From contig CAMATD010000006.1 of the NCBI GenBank assembly GCA_945860785.1, positions 1 through 49,797 of the forward strand: DNA of 49,797 nt, written 5' to 3'. The position numbers and the translations under genes were made by a program. This document shows positions 1-9,076 of the stretch, piece by piece (within the stretch, counting starts at the first letter, position 1; each line of letters opens with the position of its first letter). The notes beneath the pieces were generated by a model. It was not told the DNA's origin. It was given only the letters and a program-made list of their open reading frames with translations, and did no database searches. This DNA is from Variovorax sp. YR752 (lineage in GTDB: Bacteria; Pseudomonadota; Gammaproteobacteria; Burkholderiales; Burkholderiaceae_C).

Positions 1-402
1 GACGTGACGCACGAGTGGTTTGTGATTGACGCGACCGACAAGGTCCTCGGACGAGTAGCCAGCGAAGTTGCTCTCCGTTTGCGCGGCAAACACAAGGCCA
101 TTTACACGCCTCACGTCGATACCGGTGACTTCATCGTCATCATCAACGCCGCGCAACTGCGCGTCACCGGCGCCAAGTCGATCGACAAGGTGTACTACCG
201 TCACTCGGGCTACCCGGGCGGTATCAGTGCCACCAACTTCCGCGACATGCAATCCAAGTTCCCGGGCCGTGCCCTGGAAAAGGCCGTCAAGGGCATGCTG
301 CCCAAGGGCCCGCTTGGCTACGCGATGATCAAGAAACTCAAGGTGTACGGTGGTGCAGAGCACCCGCATACCGCCCAACAGCCCAAAGTGCTGGAACTGT
401 AA
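1..402 (+). CDS. rplM: 50S ribosomal protein L13, 5' end outside window
   Basis: L13 is a primary 23S rRNA-binding protein of the large ribosomal subunit. The frame is open from base 1 (Asp-Val-Thr-His-Glu-Trp-Phe), and the GTG at 4 is an internal valine rather than a start: family members begin about ten residues earlier, with a Met-Lys-Thr-Phe type N-terminus, so the start lies outside the window. The visible 133 codons contain the conserved blocks [15 protein letters not shown] and MLPKGPLG and run to the normal C-terminus. The gene is followed after 12 nt by rpsI, the standard L13-S9 operon. The identification is certain; only the 5' end is missing. Confidence 0.97.
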   Translation, partial: DVTHEWFVIDATDKVLGRVASEVALRLRGKHKAIYTPHVDTGDFIVIINAAQLRVTGAKSIDKVYYRHSGYPGGISATNFRDMQSKFPGRALEKAVKGMLPKGPLGYAMIKKLKVYGGAEHPHTAQQPKVLEL

Positions 403-414
403 GGAGCCTTGAGA

Positions 415-807
415 ATGATTGGTGAATGGAACAATGGCACCGGCCGTCGCAAATCGAGCGTCGCCCGTGTGTTTCTGAAAAAAGGCACCGGCAAGATCAC
501 GGTCAACGGCAAGGACATCCAAGAGTTCTTCGGCCGCGAAACCTCGATCATGCTTGCCAAGCAGCCCCTGGCGCTGACCAACAACCTCGAAGCATTCGAT
601 GTCATGGTCAACGTGAACGGTGGCGGCGAATCGGGTCAAGCCGGCGCAACGCGCCACGGCATCACCCGTGCGCTGATCGACTACGACGCAACGCTCAAGC
701 CCGTGCTGAGCCAAGCCGGCTTCGTGACGCGCGATGCGCGTGAAGTCGAACGTAAGAAGGTCGGTCTGCACTCCGCCCGTCGCCGCAAGCAGTTCAGCAA
801 GCGCTGA
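415..807 (+). CDS. rpsI: 30S ribosomal protein S9
   Basis: S9 binds the head of the small subunit and its C-terminal tail reaches the P-site tRNA. The 130-residue product has the normal length, the N-terminal [13 protein letters not shown] block and the invariant basic tail ending KQFSKR. The ATG at 415 is chosen over the in-frame TTG at 409 because an AAGGAG ribosome-binding site at 401-406 is placed correctly for it and the family starts Met-Ile-Gly-Glu-Trp. It is co-transcribed with rplM and followed by a strong intrinsic terminator at 827-851. Confidence 0.97.
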   Translation: MIGEWNNGTGRRKSSVARVFLKKGTGKITVNGKDIQEFFGRETSIMLAKQPLALTNNLEAFDVMVNVNGGGESGQAGATRHGITRALIDYDATLKPVLSQAGFVTRDAREVERKKVGLHSARRRKQFSKR

Positions 808-826
808 TCCTGTTCCTTGCGAACAC

Positions 827-851
827 AAAAGCCGCCCTCGGGCGGCTTTTT
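827..851 (+). terminator. Rho-independent terminator of the rplM-rpsI operon
   Basis: GCCGCC at 831-836 pairs with GGCGGC at 841-846 around a CTCG loop. The stem is extended by AAAA/TTTT pairing and ends in a run of five T. It lies 20 nt after the rpsI stop. Its AAAA/TTTT flanks could also make it work weakly in the reverse direction. Confidence 0.9.
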
Positions 852-991
852 CGTTGCCAGCACTTGGCGAGCGGGGCATCCAACCCCACTTACGTTGGGG
901 TACACGCCACAGTCCGCCTGCCGGAAATGCGGCATTGCAGTAGCATTCGTTCCATTGGCCGCTCGTACGGCCCCCAAGGAGTTATCACCCC

Positions 992-1357
992 ATGAGCGCC
1001 GTTGCCGAAAACATCCAGACCCAGATGCCCGAGCCGATCGTCTTCACCGACAGCGCGGCTGCCAAGGTTGCCGACCTGATCGCCGAAGAAGGCAATCCCG
1101 AACTGAAGCTGCGCGTGTTCGTGCAAGGCGGCGGCTGTTCGGGCTTCCAGTACGGCTTCACCTTCGACGAGATCACCAACGAAGACGACACCACCATGAC
1201 CAAGAATGGCGTGTCGCTGCTGATCGATGCCATGAGCTACCAGTACTTGGTCGGCGCCGAGATCGACTACAAGGAAGACCTGCAAGGCGCCCAGTTCGTG
1301 ATCAAGAACCAGAACGCCACCAGCACCTGCGGCTGCGGATCGAGCTTCTCGGCCTGA
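992..1357 (+). CDS. erpA: Iron-sulfur cluster insertion protein ErpA
   Basis: ErpA is an A-type carrier that hands 4Fe-4S clusters to apoproteins such as the isoprenoid enzymes IspG/IspH and respiratory proteins. The 121-residue protein carries the three cluster-binding cysteines of the family: Cys49 in GGGCSGF, and Cys113 and Cys115 in the C-terminal CGCGSSF. It has a slightly extended N-terminus, as in other Burkholderiales. An AAGGAG site at 976-981 supports the ATG at 992. It stands alone between two terminators, so it is probably monocistronic. Its position after rplM-rpsI is conserved in the order. Confidence 0.95.
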   Translation: MSAVAENIQTQMPEPIVFTDSAAAKVADLIAEEGNPELKLRVFVQGGGCSGFQYGFTFDEITNEDDTTMTKNGVSLLIDAMSYQYLVGAEIDYKEDLQGAQFVIKNQNATSTCGCGSSFSA

Positions 1358-1390
1358 TGCCTGGATGCCGCTGACAAAGCCTCTTCGAGA

Positions 1391-1413
1391 AAGCCGCCTT
1401 CGGGCGGCTTTTT
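1391..1413 (+). terminator. Rho-independent terminator after erpA
   Basis: AAGCCGCC at 1391-1398 pairs with GGCGGCTT at 1403-1410 around a stable TTCG tetraloop and is followed by more T residues. It lies 33 nt after the erpA stop. It is nearly the same hairpin as the one after rpsI. Confidence 0.9.
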
Positions 1414-1447
1414 GCTGCCCGTCGTTTATTGCTTCCCATCTCTTCCC

Positions 1448-2509
1448 ATGACGTCCGAGGCCGCTACCGCCGTCGATCCCTCCCGCAAGAGCCTGCTGTG
1501 GCTCGTGGCCGTCGGCTTCTTCATGCAGACGCTCGACGCCACCATCATCAACACCGCACTGCCGGCCATGGCCGCGAGCCTGGGCGAGAGCCCGCTGCGC
1601 ATGCAGTCGGTGGTAGTGGTCTATGCGCTCACCATGGCGATACTGATTCCGGCCTCGGGGTGGATCGCCGATCGCTTCGGCACGCGGCGCATCTTCTTCT
1701 CGGCCATCGTGCTGTTTGCTGCCGGCTCCATTTTGTGCGCGCTGTCGCAGGGGCTGGGCCAGCTGGTGGCCGCGCGGGTGGTGCAGGGCATGGGCGGTGC
1801 CTTGCTGCTGCCTGTGGGGCGCTTGGCGCTGCTGCGCACGGTGCCACGCGGCGAGTTCCTGCAGGCAATGAGCTTTGTCGCGATCCCGGGGCTCATCGGA
1901 CCCTTGCTGGGCCCGACGCTGGGCGGCTGGCTGGTGCAGTACGCCTCCTGGCACTGGATCTTCCTGATCAACGTGCCGGTGGGGCTGGCGGGCCTGATGA
2001 TGCTGCCGATCGCGCTGGCCGGCATGGCCATGAAGCGCTTTGCCACGCCACTGATCACGCGCCACGGCTACCGCAGGGTGCTGGTGGTCAACACCGTGCT
2101 GGTGGGACTCACGATGGCCAGTTTCGGCTTGACCGCGCCGGGCCAGCCGATGGTGCTGCATGTGCTGCAGCTGCTGGCCTTTGGCGCGGTCAATTCGCTG
2201 CAGTTCACCGCGATGAACACGATCACGCTCAAGGACTTGGACGGCAGCATGGCCAGCAGCGGCAACAGCCTGCTGTCGATGGTGCAGATGCTGGCAATGA
2301 GCCTGGGGGTGGCCGCCGCGGGTGCGGTTCTGGCGGGCTACAACGGGATTTTCGGCACCGAAACGGCGGCCCACACGCTGGACGCGTTCCAGGCCACTTT
2401 TGCGAGCATGGGGCTGATCACGGTGGCGTCTGCGCTGATCTTCTGGCATTTGCCGGCAGAAGTGCGTGCGGCCCAGCCTGCACAACCGGAGGTTTCCGGC
2501 CAGGGTTGA
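1448..2509 (+). CDS. MdtD/EmrB-like (DHA2) MFS exporter with a large internal deletion
   Basis: This is a proton-driven multidrug exporter of the DHA2 class, which normally has 14 membrane segments and about 470 residues. The N-terminal half matches E. coli MdtD closely (GFFMQTLDATIINTALP, SLGESPLRMQ, ADRFGTRR, YASWHWIFLINVPVG), and so does the last third (GYRRVLV, TLKDLDGSMASSGNSLLSM). The product is only 353 residues: after INVPVGLAGL near residue 180 it jumps directly into MMLPIALAGMAMKR, which belongs to roughly segment 11. About 118 codons are absent without loss of frame (junction near 1990-2003). The ATG at 1448 gives the family N-terminus. Transport is unlikely in this form. Real deletion and mis-assembly are both possible. 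Confidence 0.8.
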   Translation: MTSEAATAVDPSRKSLLWLVAVGFFMQTLDATIINTALPAMAASLGESPLRMQSVVVVYALTMAILIPASGWIADRFGTRRIFFSAIVLFAAGSILCALSQGLGQLVAARVVQGMGGALLLPVGRLALLRTVPRGEFLQAMSFVAIPGLIGPLLGPTLGGWLVQYASWHWIFLINVPVGLAGLMMLPIALAGMAMKRFATPLITRHGYRRVLVVNTVLVGLTMASFGLTAPGQPMVLHVLQLLAFGAVNSLQFTAMNTITLKDLDGSMASSGNSLLSMVQMLAMSLGVAAAGAVLAGYNGIFGTETAAHTLDAFQATFASMGLITVASALIFWHLPAEVRAAQPAQPEVSGQG

Positions 2510-2513
2510 TGGG

Positions 2514-2529
2514 CTGAGGCTACCCTCAG
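2514..2529. terminator. Short hairpin between two convergent genes
   Basis: CTGAGG at 2514-2519 pairs perfectly with CCTCAG at 2524-2529 around a CTAC loop, just after the MFS stop and overlapping the anmK stop codon. There is no T-tract on either strand, so intrinsic termination is doubtful. Confidence 0.3.
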
Positions 2530-3650
2530 ACGGGGTAGATGGCGCCCAGCACCCGCGCCCCGCGGGCGCCGGTCACGTTCGCGAGATTGCCCGCTTCGCG
2601 CCGGACGGTGCAGCGGGCGAGCCAGGCAAATGCCGCGGCCTCGACCTGCTGGGGTGGCAGGCCTTGATCGGCCGATGCCGCCACCTGCACGCCGGGAAGC
2701 AGTGCGCGCAGGCGTCCGAGCAGGTGGTCGTTCAGCGCGCCACCCCCGCACACGATCAGCAGTTTGCTATCTTTTCCGTAGCTGATGACGTCGGCCGCAC
2801 AGGCGCCGGCGGTCAATTCGATCAGCGTTGCCTGCACATCGGCCGGCGCCATGGCCGTGGTGCCGAGGTGCGAAGCAAGCCAAGTCGGATTGAACAGGTC
2901 GCGACCCGTGCTTTTCGGCGGCGCCTTGGTGAAATACGGATCGGCCTGCAGCTGCGCCAGCAACGCAGGCAGCACCTGCCCGCTGGCCGCCCATTGGCCA
3001 CCGCGGTCGAAGGACTGGCCCAGGTGGGTCTGGCACCAGTGGTCCATCAGGGCATTGCCGGGCCCGCAATCGAAGCCGCGCACGATGGCGCCGTCGGGCG
3101 CGTTGGTGGCCGGCAGCAGGCTCAGGTTGGAGATGCCGCCGATGTTCAGCACGGCGACGGTCTCGTCGGCCCGCGCGAACAAGGCGCGGTGAAACGCCGG
3201 CACCAGCGGTGCGCCCTGGCCGCCAGCGGCCAGATCGCGGCTGCGGAAGTCGCCGACCACGTCGATGTGGGTCAGTTCGGCCAGCAGCGAAGGGTTGTTG
3301 AGCTGCAGGGTGTAGCCGACCTCGTCGAACTCGAGCGGCCGGTGGCGCACAGTCTGTCCGTGCGCGCCGATGGCAACGACCGCTCCGGCGGCTGTGCCGC
3401 TGTCCGCCAGCAGTTGGTGGACCACGCCGGCATAGGCCCTAGCGAGCCCGTTGCCGGCCAGTGCCGCGCGATGGAGTTCGTTGTCACCCGGCGTGTTGAG
3501 CGCCAGGAGCTCCGCGCGCACGGACACGGGAAACTCGGCGGTGGCGTCGGCCTGCACCGCGATGCGGCCGTCGGAAAAGTCGGCGAGCACACCGTCGACG
3601 CCGTCGAGCGATGTGCCTGACATCAGGCCGATGAAAAGCTCGGCAGCCAT
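2526..3650 (-). CDS. anmK: Anhydro-N-acetylmuramic acid kinase
   Basis: AnmK phosphorylates and opens 1,6-anhydro-MurNAc to MurNAc-6-phosphate in the cytoplasm, recycling murein fragments. The 374-residue protein has normal length and the family landmarks: the N-terminal phosphate-binding block GLMSGTSLDGVDG, IGAHGQTV, NIGGISNLS, GFDCGPGNALMD, and the C-terminal CGGGALN nucleotide-binding loop. It starts 40 bp downstream of the M23 peptidase gene on the same strand, so the two are probably one operon joining peptidoglycan cleavage to recycling of the products. Nothing in the sequence looks damaged. Confidence 0.94.
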   Translation of the reverse strand: MAAELFIGLMSGTSLDGVDGVLADFSDGRIAVQADATAEFPVSVRAELLALNTPGDNELHRAALAGNGLARAYAGVVHQLLADSGTAAGAVVAIGAHGQTVRHRPLEFDEVGYTLQLNNPSLLAELTHIDVVGDFRSRDLAAGGQGAPLVPAFHRALFARADETVAVLNIGGISNLSLLPATNAPDGAIVRGFDCGPGNALMDHWCQTHLGQSFDRGGQWAASGQVLPALLAQLQADPYFTKAPPKSTGRDLFNPTWLASHLGTTAMAPADVQATLIELTAGACAADVISYGKDSKLLIVCGGGALNDHLLGRLRALLPGVQVAASADQGLPPQQVEAAAFAWLARCTVRREAGNLANVTGARGARVLGAIYPV

Positions 3651-3690
3651 CTCTGGATCGGGGTCGAGAGAAGGCTGCTGTGCCGCGTGC

Positions 3691-5037
3691 TCAGTCCGCG
3701 CTGGCCTGGATGACGGAGAAGGCCGCCGCCAGCTCGGTGCGGGCGCCGATGGCGATCCGCTCGAAGGCCGGGCGCAGGGCCGCGGTGATCGGGGAGCCGC
3801 CTTCTTGTGCGATGGCGCTCGGGTCTTGATAGACGCCGCCCACGCGGAATGCGAAATGCAGGTGCGGTCCGGTGGCCCAGCCCGTGGAGCCCACGGCGCC
3901 GACCGTCTGGCCCTGGCTCACGCTGTCGCCAGCCTTGACGTCGATGCGGCTCAGGTGAGCGTAGGCCGTCTGCTGGTTGTTGCGGTGATTGATGATGACG
4001 ATGTTGCCGTAGCCGTTCTGCGTGCCCGCGAAATCGACCGTGCCGTCACCGACCGTGCGCACCGCGGTGCCCGTGGGTGCTGCGTAGTCGATGCCGTTGT
4101 GCTGGCGCCAGCTGTTCAGGATCGGATGCATGCGCATCGCGAAACCGCTCGACACGCGCGAGAACTCGACCGGCGTGGCCAAGTAGGCCTTGCGCAGGCT
4201 GTCGCCGTTCGGGCGGTAGTAGCTGCCCTTCTGGCCCGCGCCCGGGGGCTGGAACCAGACGGCCTGGTGGATCTTGCCGTTGTTCTCGAACTCGGCCGAG
4301 AGCACGCGGCCGCTGCGCAGCGCTTGGCCGTCGGCTTCGAAGGTCTCGTAGACCACGGCGAAGCGGTCGCCCTTGCGCAGGGCCCGCACGTCGACGTCGC
4401 CTGCAAAGATGTCGGCCAGCTGGCTCGCCACCGCATCGGGAATGCGCGAGTCGTCGGTCGCGGCGAACAGCGAGGTGCGGATGGTGCCGCTCGCGAGGCG
4501 GGTGCCCGGCGTCAGCGTGTCGCGCTCGGTGAGGGCGACGAAGCCGACCGGCGTGCGCTCGATGACGAAGCGCTTGAAGCCGCCGTCGCCGTCGGGAATC
4601 CAGCGGGCGCTGAGCTTCTTGAGCTGGTTTTCCTGCGTGGCTTCGGCCGTGATGGTGCGGCCGGCGCGGGCGAACAGCGCATTGCGGGCTTCGCCGCTGC
4701 TGCGCACGAAGGCGGTGGCGCTGGGGTCGGAAATGCCCAGGCGCTTCAGCAGGGCCTCGGCCGTGTCGCTCGAACGCGTGATGTCGGTGCGAAACAGCGT
4801 GAAGCTGAAGTTTTCGAGCGACGTGGTCTGGTCTGCGAAAGACAGCGGGGCTGTCGCTTCGAGGATCTGGTGGACCGGGAGGTCGGACGCGTCAGGACCC
4901 AGCGAGGCCACCGCGAGGGTGCCGGCGCTCAGCAAGGCCGCCGCGATGACCGCGGTGATCTGCTTGGGGTAGGTCCGGAACGTATAGGCCACGCGAGAAG
5001 CAAGAAGCTCCTCGGCGGCAAGAATGCCGTTGATCAA
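3691..5037 (-). CDS. M23-family peptidoglycan DD-endopeptidase (MepM-like)
   Basis: This is a zinc metallopeptidase predicted to cut peptide cross-links in murein from the periplasmic side. A single hydrophobic segment at about residues 27-46 anchors or exports it. A long central region (about 90-290) resembles the two inhibitory/LysM-like domains of MepM. The catalytic M23 domain follows: zinc ligands His313 and Asp317 in HNGIDYAAP, and the HLH at 392-394. The 448-residue length fits MepM-type enzymes. It is divergent from tyrS with a 159-bp gap and lies upstream of anmK. No lesion is visible. The exact bond cleaved cannot be read from the sequence. Confidence 0.9.
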   Translation of the reverse strand: MINGILAAEELLASRVAYTFRTYPKQITAVIAAALLSAGTLAVASLGPDASDLPVHQILEATAPLSFADQTTSLENFSFTLFRTDITRSSDTAEALLKRLGISDPSATAFVRSSGEARNALFARAGRTITAEATQENQLKKLSARWIPDGDGGFKRFVIERTPVGFVALTERDTLTPGTRLASGTIRTSLFAATDDSRIPDAVASQLADIFAGDVDVRALRKGDRFAVVYETFEADGQALRSGRVLSAEFENNGKIHQAVWFQPPGAGQKGSYYRPNGDSLRKAYLATPVEFSRVSSGFAMRMHPILNSWRQHNGIDYAAPTGTAVRTVGDGTVDFAGTQNGYGNIVIINHRNNQQTAYAHLSRIDVKAGDSVSQGQTVGAVGSTGWATGPHLHFAFRVGGVYQDPSAIAQEGGSPITAALRPAFERIAIGARTELAAAFSVIQASAD

Positions 5038-5196
5038 ATTTTGAATTCCAGCTCAGGTTCTGCAAATCCGTGCTGCAAGGCCCAGTACGTTCAGGGCGGC
5101 AGGAGACGATGCGGAAAAAACGCCGCTTAGAATTCGGCGCTTGAAAAGTCGGGCTGAGTATAGCTTCGGCAACCCAAAAGTCAGCTAAAAAAGCCC

Positions 5197-6429
5197 ATGA
5201 ACGCCGAATCTGTTACATCCATGAGCCTCTCAAATAGTGTAGGACGTGCGCTCGAAATATCCCTCCGCGGCGCTGACGAGCTGCTGCCGCAGGACGAGTG
5301 GGTGCGCAAGCTCCAGCGCTCCGAGGCCACCGGCACGCCGCTGCGCATCAAGCTGGGGCTCGATCCGACCGCCCCCGATATCCACATCGGCCACACGGTG
5401 GTGCTCAACAAGATGCGCCAGCTCCAAGACCTGGGGCACCGGGTCATTTTCCTGATCGGCGACTTCACCAGCACGATCGGCGACCCCTCCGGGCGCAACA
5501 ACACCCGCCCGCCGCTCACCCGGGAGCAGATCGAGGCCAACGCCCAGACTTACTACAAGCAGGCCAGCCTGGTGCTGGACCCCGAAAAGACCGAAATTCG
5601 CTACAACTCCGAGTGGAGCGACCCGCTGGGCGCGCGCGGCATGATCCAACTGGCCGCCAAGTACACGGTGGCCCGGATGATGGAGCGCGACGACTTCAAC
5701 AAGCGCTTCAAGGCCGGCCAGTCGATCTCGGTGCACGAGTTCCTCTACCCGCTGATGCAGGGCTATGACTCGGTGGCGCTCAAGAGCGACCTCGAACTGG
5801 GCGGCACCGACCAGAAGTTCAACCTGCTCGTCGGCCGGCATCTCCAGCAGGAATACGGCCAGGAACCGCAGTGCATACTCACTATGCCACTGCTGGAAGG
5901 GCTCGATGGCGTCGAAAAGATGTCCAAGAGCAAGAACAACTACATCGGCATCAGCGAAGACGCCACCACCATGTTCGCCAAGGTGCTGTCGATTTCCGAC
6001 ACGCTGATGTGGCGCTGGTACACGCTGCTGAGCTTCCAGTCGCTGGCGCAGATCGAGGCGCTCAAGGCGGAGATTGCGGGTGGCCGCAACCCGAAGGACG
6101 CGAAGGTTGCGCTGGCCAAGGAAATCACCACGCGCTTCCACAGCGCGGCCGCCGCCGAGACCGCCGAGCAGGATTTCATCAACCGCAGCAAGGGCGGCGT
6201 GCCGGACGAGATTTCCGAGGTGTCGCTGGCCGGCGCTCCGTTGGGCATTGCCCAACTGCTCAAGCAGGCGAATCTGGCGTCTTCAGCCTCGGAGGGCAGC
6301 CGTCTGATCGATGGCGGCGGCGTGCGGGTCGACTCGGTCGTGATCAGCGACAAGGCGCTGAAACTGCCCGCGGGAACCTACGTTGTGCAGGTGGGCCGGC
6401 GCAAGTTCGCGCGCGTGACCCTGAGCTGA
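5197..6429 (+). CDS. tyrS: Tyrosyl-tRNA synthetase
   Basis: This class I aminoacyl-tRNA synthetase charges tRNA-Tyr. The Rossmann-fold signature HIGH is at residues 63-66 and the second ATP-binding signature KMSKS at 241-245. The tyrosine-pocket region (GYDSVALKSDLELGGTDQKFN) is intact, and an S4 RNA-binding domain fills the C-terminus (about 345-410). The 410-residue length fits the shorter TyrS type common in proteobacteria. An alternative start is the ATG at 5221. Neither start has a clear ribosome-binding site; the upstream one is kept because homologues have an N-terminal extension. Essential and intact. Confidence 0.95.
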   Translation: MNAESVTSMSLSNSVGRALEISLRGADELLPQDEWVRKLQRSEATGTPLRIKLGLDPTAPDIHIGHTVVLNKMRQLQDLGHRVIFLIGDFTSTIGDPSGRNNTRPPLTREQIEANAQTYYKQASLVLDPEKTEIRYNSEWSDPLGARGMIQLAAKYTVARMMERDDFNKRFKAGQSISVHEFLYPLMQGYDSVALKSDLELGGTDQKFNLLVGRHLQQEYGQEPQCILTMPLLEGLDGVEKMSKSKNNYIGISEDATTMFAKVLSISDTLMWRWYTLLSFQSLAQIEALKAEIAGGRNPKDAKVALAKEITTRFHSAAAAETAEQDFINRSKGGVPDEISEVSLAGAPLGIAQLLKQANLASSASEGSRLIDGGGVRVDSVVISDKALKLPAGTYVVQVGRRKFARVTLS

Positions 6430-6433
6430 TGGA

Positions 6434-7048
6434 TCAGCGAACTTCGATGGTGACGCGCCGGTTGAGCGGCTCGTCCACCTCGTCGGCGGTCGGTACGGCC
6501 AGGTCGCGCTCGCCGCGGCCCACGGCCTCGATGCGGTTGACCGGGAACTGGCGTTCCACGAACAGCTGAACCACCTCCTGCGCCCGGCGGCGCGACAGCA
6601 GGTCGTTCTGTTCGCCGCTGCCCTTGGTGTCGGTATGGCCCGTCACCACGATGTCGCCGCCGTTGCGTGCCAGCGCCGCGGTCAGTGCCTCGGTCATGAT
6701 CTGCTGCGAAGCCGGGGTCAGCGTGGTGCCGCCGACCTCGAAGAACACCGTGTAGCGCTGCGGCAGAGGCGGGCGCATGTCGAACAGCGGCTTGTTTTCC
6801 GCCTGGACCTTGGCCACATCGACCTGGTCGACCACCGGAGCGCTGCGGGCGCCCACCGCGGCCGTGGCGCGCTGGTAGGGCTTGGAGAGGATTTCTTCGC
6901 CATCCTTGGCGCGCACCACGACGGCGGAAGGCGTGCCGTCGGCCTGCGGCAGCAGCACCACGCGCGTGCCAAGTGTCGAGCAGGCCGCAAGCAAGACGGT
7001 GATCAGTGCGACGGCAAGGAGCAGTGGGCGGCGCGACTTCATCGTCAT
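6434..7048 (-). CDS. OmpA-family lipoprotein (C-terminal peptidoglycan-binding domain)
   Basis: This is a predicted outer-membrane lipoprotein tethered to peptidoglycan. The signal peptide ends in a lipobox, LLAAC, with the lipidated Cys at 23. An N-terminal region of about 75 residues has no recognised domain. The OmpA-like domain at about 95-204 has GHTDTKGSGEQN, the LSRRRAQ helix, a GRGERD loop and the terminal NRRVTIEVR. Its start codon overlaps the stop of the upstream FecR-domain gene by 4 nt, so the two are translationally coupled. The partner suggests an envelope sensing or anchoring role, but the ligand is unknown. Confidence 0.85.
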   Translation of the reverse strand: MTMKSRRPLLLAVALITVLLAACSTLGTRVVLLPQADGTPSAVVVRAKDGEEILSKPYQRATAAVGARSAPVVDQVDVAKVQAENKPLFDMRPPLPQRYTVFFEVGGTTLTPASQQIMTEALTAALARNGGDIVVTGHTDTKGSGEQNDLLSRRRAQEVVQLFVERQFPVNRIEAVGRGERDLAVPTADEVDEPLNRRVTIEVR

Positions 7049-7563
7049 GGCGTGCCGTCGGCTTGCACGATGAAGTCGGTGCCACGGATGCCGATGGTGG
7101 CCGTTTGCGTCTCGACCCGGATCGCGTCGGGATTCGTCTTGCCGATCAGGCCGGTGATCATGCGCATCGAGCCGCGCAGCAGCGACACCAGCAGGCTGCC
7201 GTCGCGCGTGGTGCCATCGAAATGGAATTCCTTCAGGTCCATCCGCGACGAAGGGCCGACCACCAGGGTCGTGTCGTCGCGCAGCACCACGGCGGCCGAA
7301 GAATCGGGGCCCGTCACGAGGCGGTCCACGGGGCCCAGTGCATCGCCTGCGCTTGCGGAACGTGCAGTGCCGGCCGCGCTGAGCAGTTGCACATTGCCGC
7401 GCACCGACTTCACGAAGCCCGCCTGGGGTTCAGCGACTGCAGCAGCCGGCGGCGTGGGAGCCGCTGGCGCCGTGGGGGCTTGCGCCGGTGTCTGTGCCTG
7501 GGTCACCGCAGTGGCGCCCAACAGGGTGAGGCCACCCAAGAAGATCAAGAATTTTTTCATCAT
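7045..7563 (-). CDS. FecR-domain periplasmic protein
   Basis: The 172-residue product has a signal peptide (MMKKFLIFLGGLTLLGATAV, cleavage after AQA), then an Ala/Pro-rich linker (about residues 24-45), then a FecR-type beta-rich domain with VKSVRGNVQLL, VVLRDDTTLVVGP and the typical IGIRGTDF near the C-terminus. No sigma factor or TonB receptor gene lies nearby, so this is the secreted FecR-domain type rather than an iron-citrate anti-sigma regulator. The ATG at 7563 is preferred over 7593 because AGAGAG stands just upstream and a clean signal peptide follows. It is coupled to the OmpA-like gene by a 4-nt overlap. Confidence 0.82.
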   Translation of the reverse strand: MMKKFLIFLGGLTLLGATAVTQAQTPAQAPTAPAAPTPPAAAVAEPQAGFVKSVRGNVQLLSAAGTARSASAGDALGPVDRLVTGPDSSAAVVLRDDTTLVVGPSSRMDLKEFHFDGTTRDGSLLVSLLRGSMRMITGLIGKTNPDAIRVETQTATIGIRGTDFIVQADGTP

Positions 7564-7618
7564 CCGACTCTCTGCGAATGGAATGTTTCGCAATAGTCAC
7601 AAATATTAAGCCGAAGGC

Positions 7619-7645
7619 TTTACATCTGGACACTAGCGTGATAAT
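7619..7645 (+). promoter_or_regulatory. Possible sigma-70 promoter for the CDF gene
   Basis: TTTACA at 7619-7624 and GATAAT at 7640-7645 are separated by 15 bp, upstream of the cation efflux gene at 7715. The spacer is short of the ideal 17, so this is only a candidate. Confidence 0.3.
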
Positions 7646-7714
7646 TCAGCGCCATCTTGCGGCCTTTTGCCGCTTTTAGCGTCGTCTTTTGTCGATAAGC
7701 CGTCCCGATTGCCC

Positions 7715-8628
7715 ATGACGCTCACTCCCAAAACACTGCTCCGCGTCTCGGTCGCCGTCGCACTCGTCACCATCGTGCTCAAGGGGCTGGCCGGCTACAT
7801 GACGAATTCGATGGGCCTGATCTCCGATGCGATGGAGTCGTTCGTCAATCTTGCCAGTGCCATGTTCGCCTTGGCAATGGTGACCATCGCCGAGCGGCCC
7901 GCCGACGACGACCATCCCTACGGCCACCACAAGGCCGAGTACTTTTCCTCGGGCTTCGAGGGCATCCTGATCGTCGGCGCCGCGATCGCGATTCTCTGGG
8001 TGTCCGTGCAGCGGCTGCGGGCGCCCCAGCCGCTCGAGCAGCTGGGCTGGGGCCTCGCGCTGTCGGTGGTCAGCTCGGGCTTCAACGCGGCGCTGGCCAT
8101 CGTGCTGTTCCGCGCGGCGCGCGCGCACCGCTCGATTGCGCTGGAGGCCGACGGCCGCCACCTGATGACCGACGTGTGGACCTCGGCCGCGGTGGTGATC
8201 GGCATCATCGGCGTGCACTTCAGCGGCTGGCTCTGGCTCGATCCGCTGCTGGCCATCGGCGTGGCGCTCAACATCGTGCGCGAAGGCTGCAAGCTGGTGT
8301 GGCGCTCGTCGCAGGGCCTGATGGACGAAGCCCTCGACGCCGAGACGCTCGCGACCGTGCGCGCCACGCTCGACGACTTCGCGGCGCGCCAGCCCGAAGG
8401 CAACCGGCTGCGCTTCGACGACATGGTGACGCGCGGCGCCGGCCAGCGCCGCTTCGCCGACCTGCACATGCACGTGCCCGGCGACTGGACCCTGCAACGC
8501 GCCGCCGGCATGCGCGACGAACTGGAGCAGGCCCTCATGGACGCCGTGCCCGGCTTGCGCGTCACCATCCAGCTGCTGCCGCTCACCATGGAAGCGCGCG
8601 CCACCCAGATCGTGGAACCCCAACATCC

Positions 8629-8632
<4 letters not shown>
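7715..8632 (+). CDS. Cation diffusion facilitator (FieF-like) metal exporter
   Basis: This is an inner-membrane metal/proton antiporter for divalent cations (Zn, Fe or similar). The ATG at 7715 starts a protein of 305 residues with six predicted membrane segments. The CDF signature is present: Asp38 and Asn45 in DAMESFVNL of segment 2, HPYGHHKAE at 67-75 in the first cytoplasmic loop, and a His/Asp pair ([11 protein letters not shown]) in segment 5. The C-terminal cytoplasmic domain (about 215-290) ends in a metal-binding-type histidine stretch, DLHMHVPG. The stop overlaps the dtd start by 4 nt. Substrate specificity cannot be assigned. A longer reading from 7667 is possible but lacks the family N-terminus. 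Confidence 0.88.
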
Positions 8633-9072
<440 letters not shown>

Positions 9073-9076
9073 CCAG

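Noticed and set aside
890-2485. 531-codon minus-strand open frame opposite erpA and the MFS gene
   Set aside because: High-GC shadow frame with repetitive Arg/His/Gln composition; the opposite strand encodes clear families.
3451-5130. 559-codon plus-strand frame opposite the M23 peptidase gene
   Set aside because: Shadow of an intact peptidase; Ala/Arg/Gly-rich sequence with no motif.
5121-5164. Possible tyrS promoter: TTGAAA at 5141 and TATAGC at 5159
   Set aside because: Spacer is only 12 bp, too short for a sigma-70 promoter.
7045-7563. FecR as an iron-citrate type anti-sigma regulator
   Set aside because: No sigma factor or TonB receptor is nearby and the N-terminus is a signal peptide, not a cytoplasmic anti-sigma domain.
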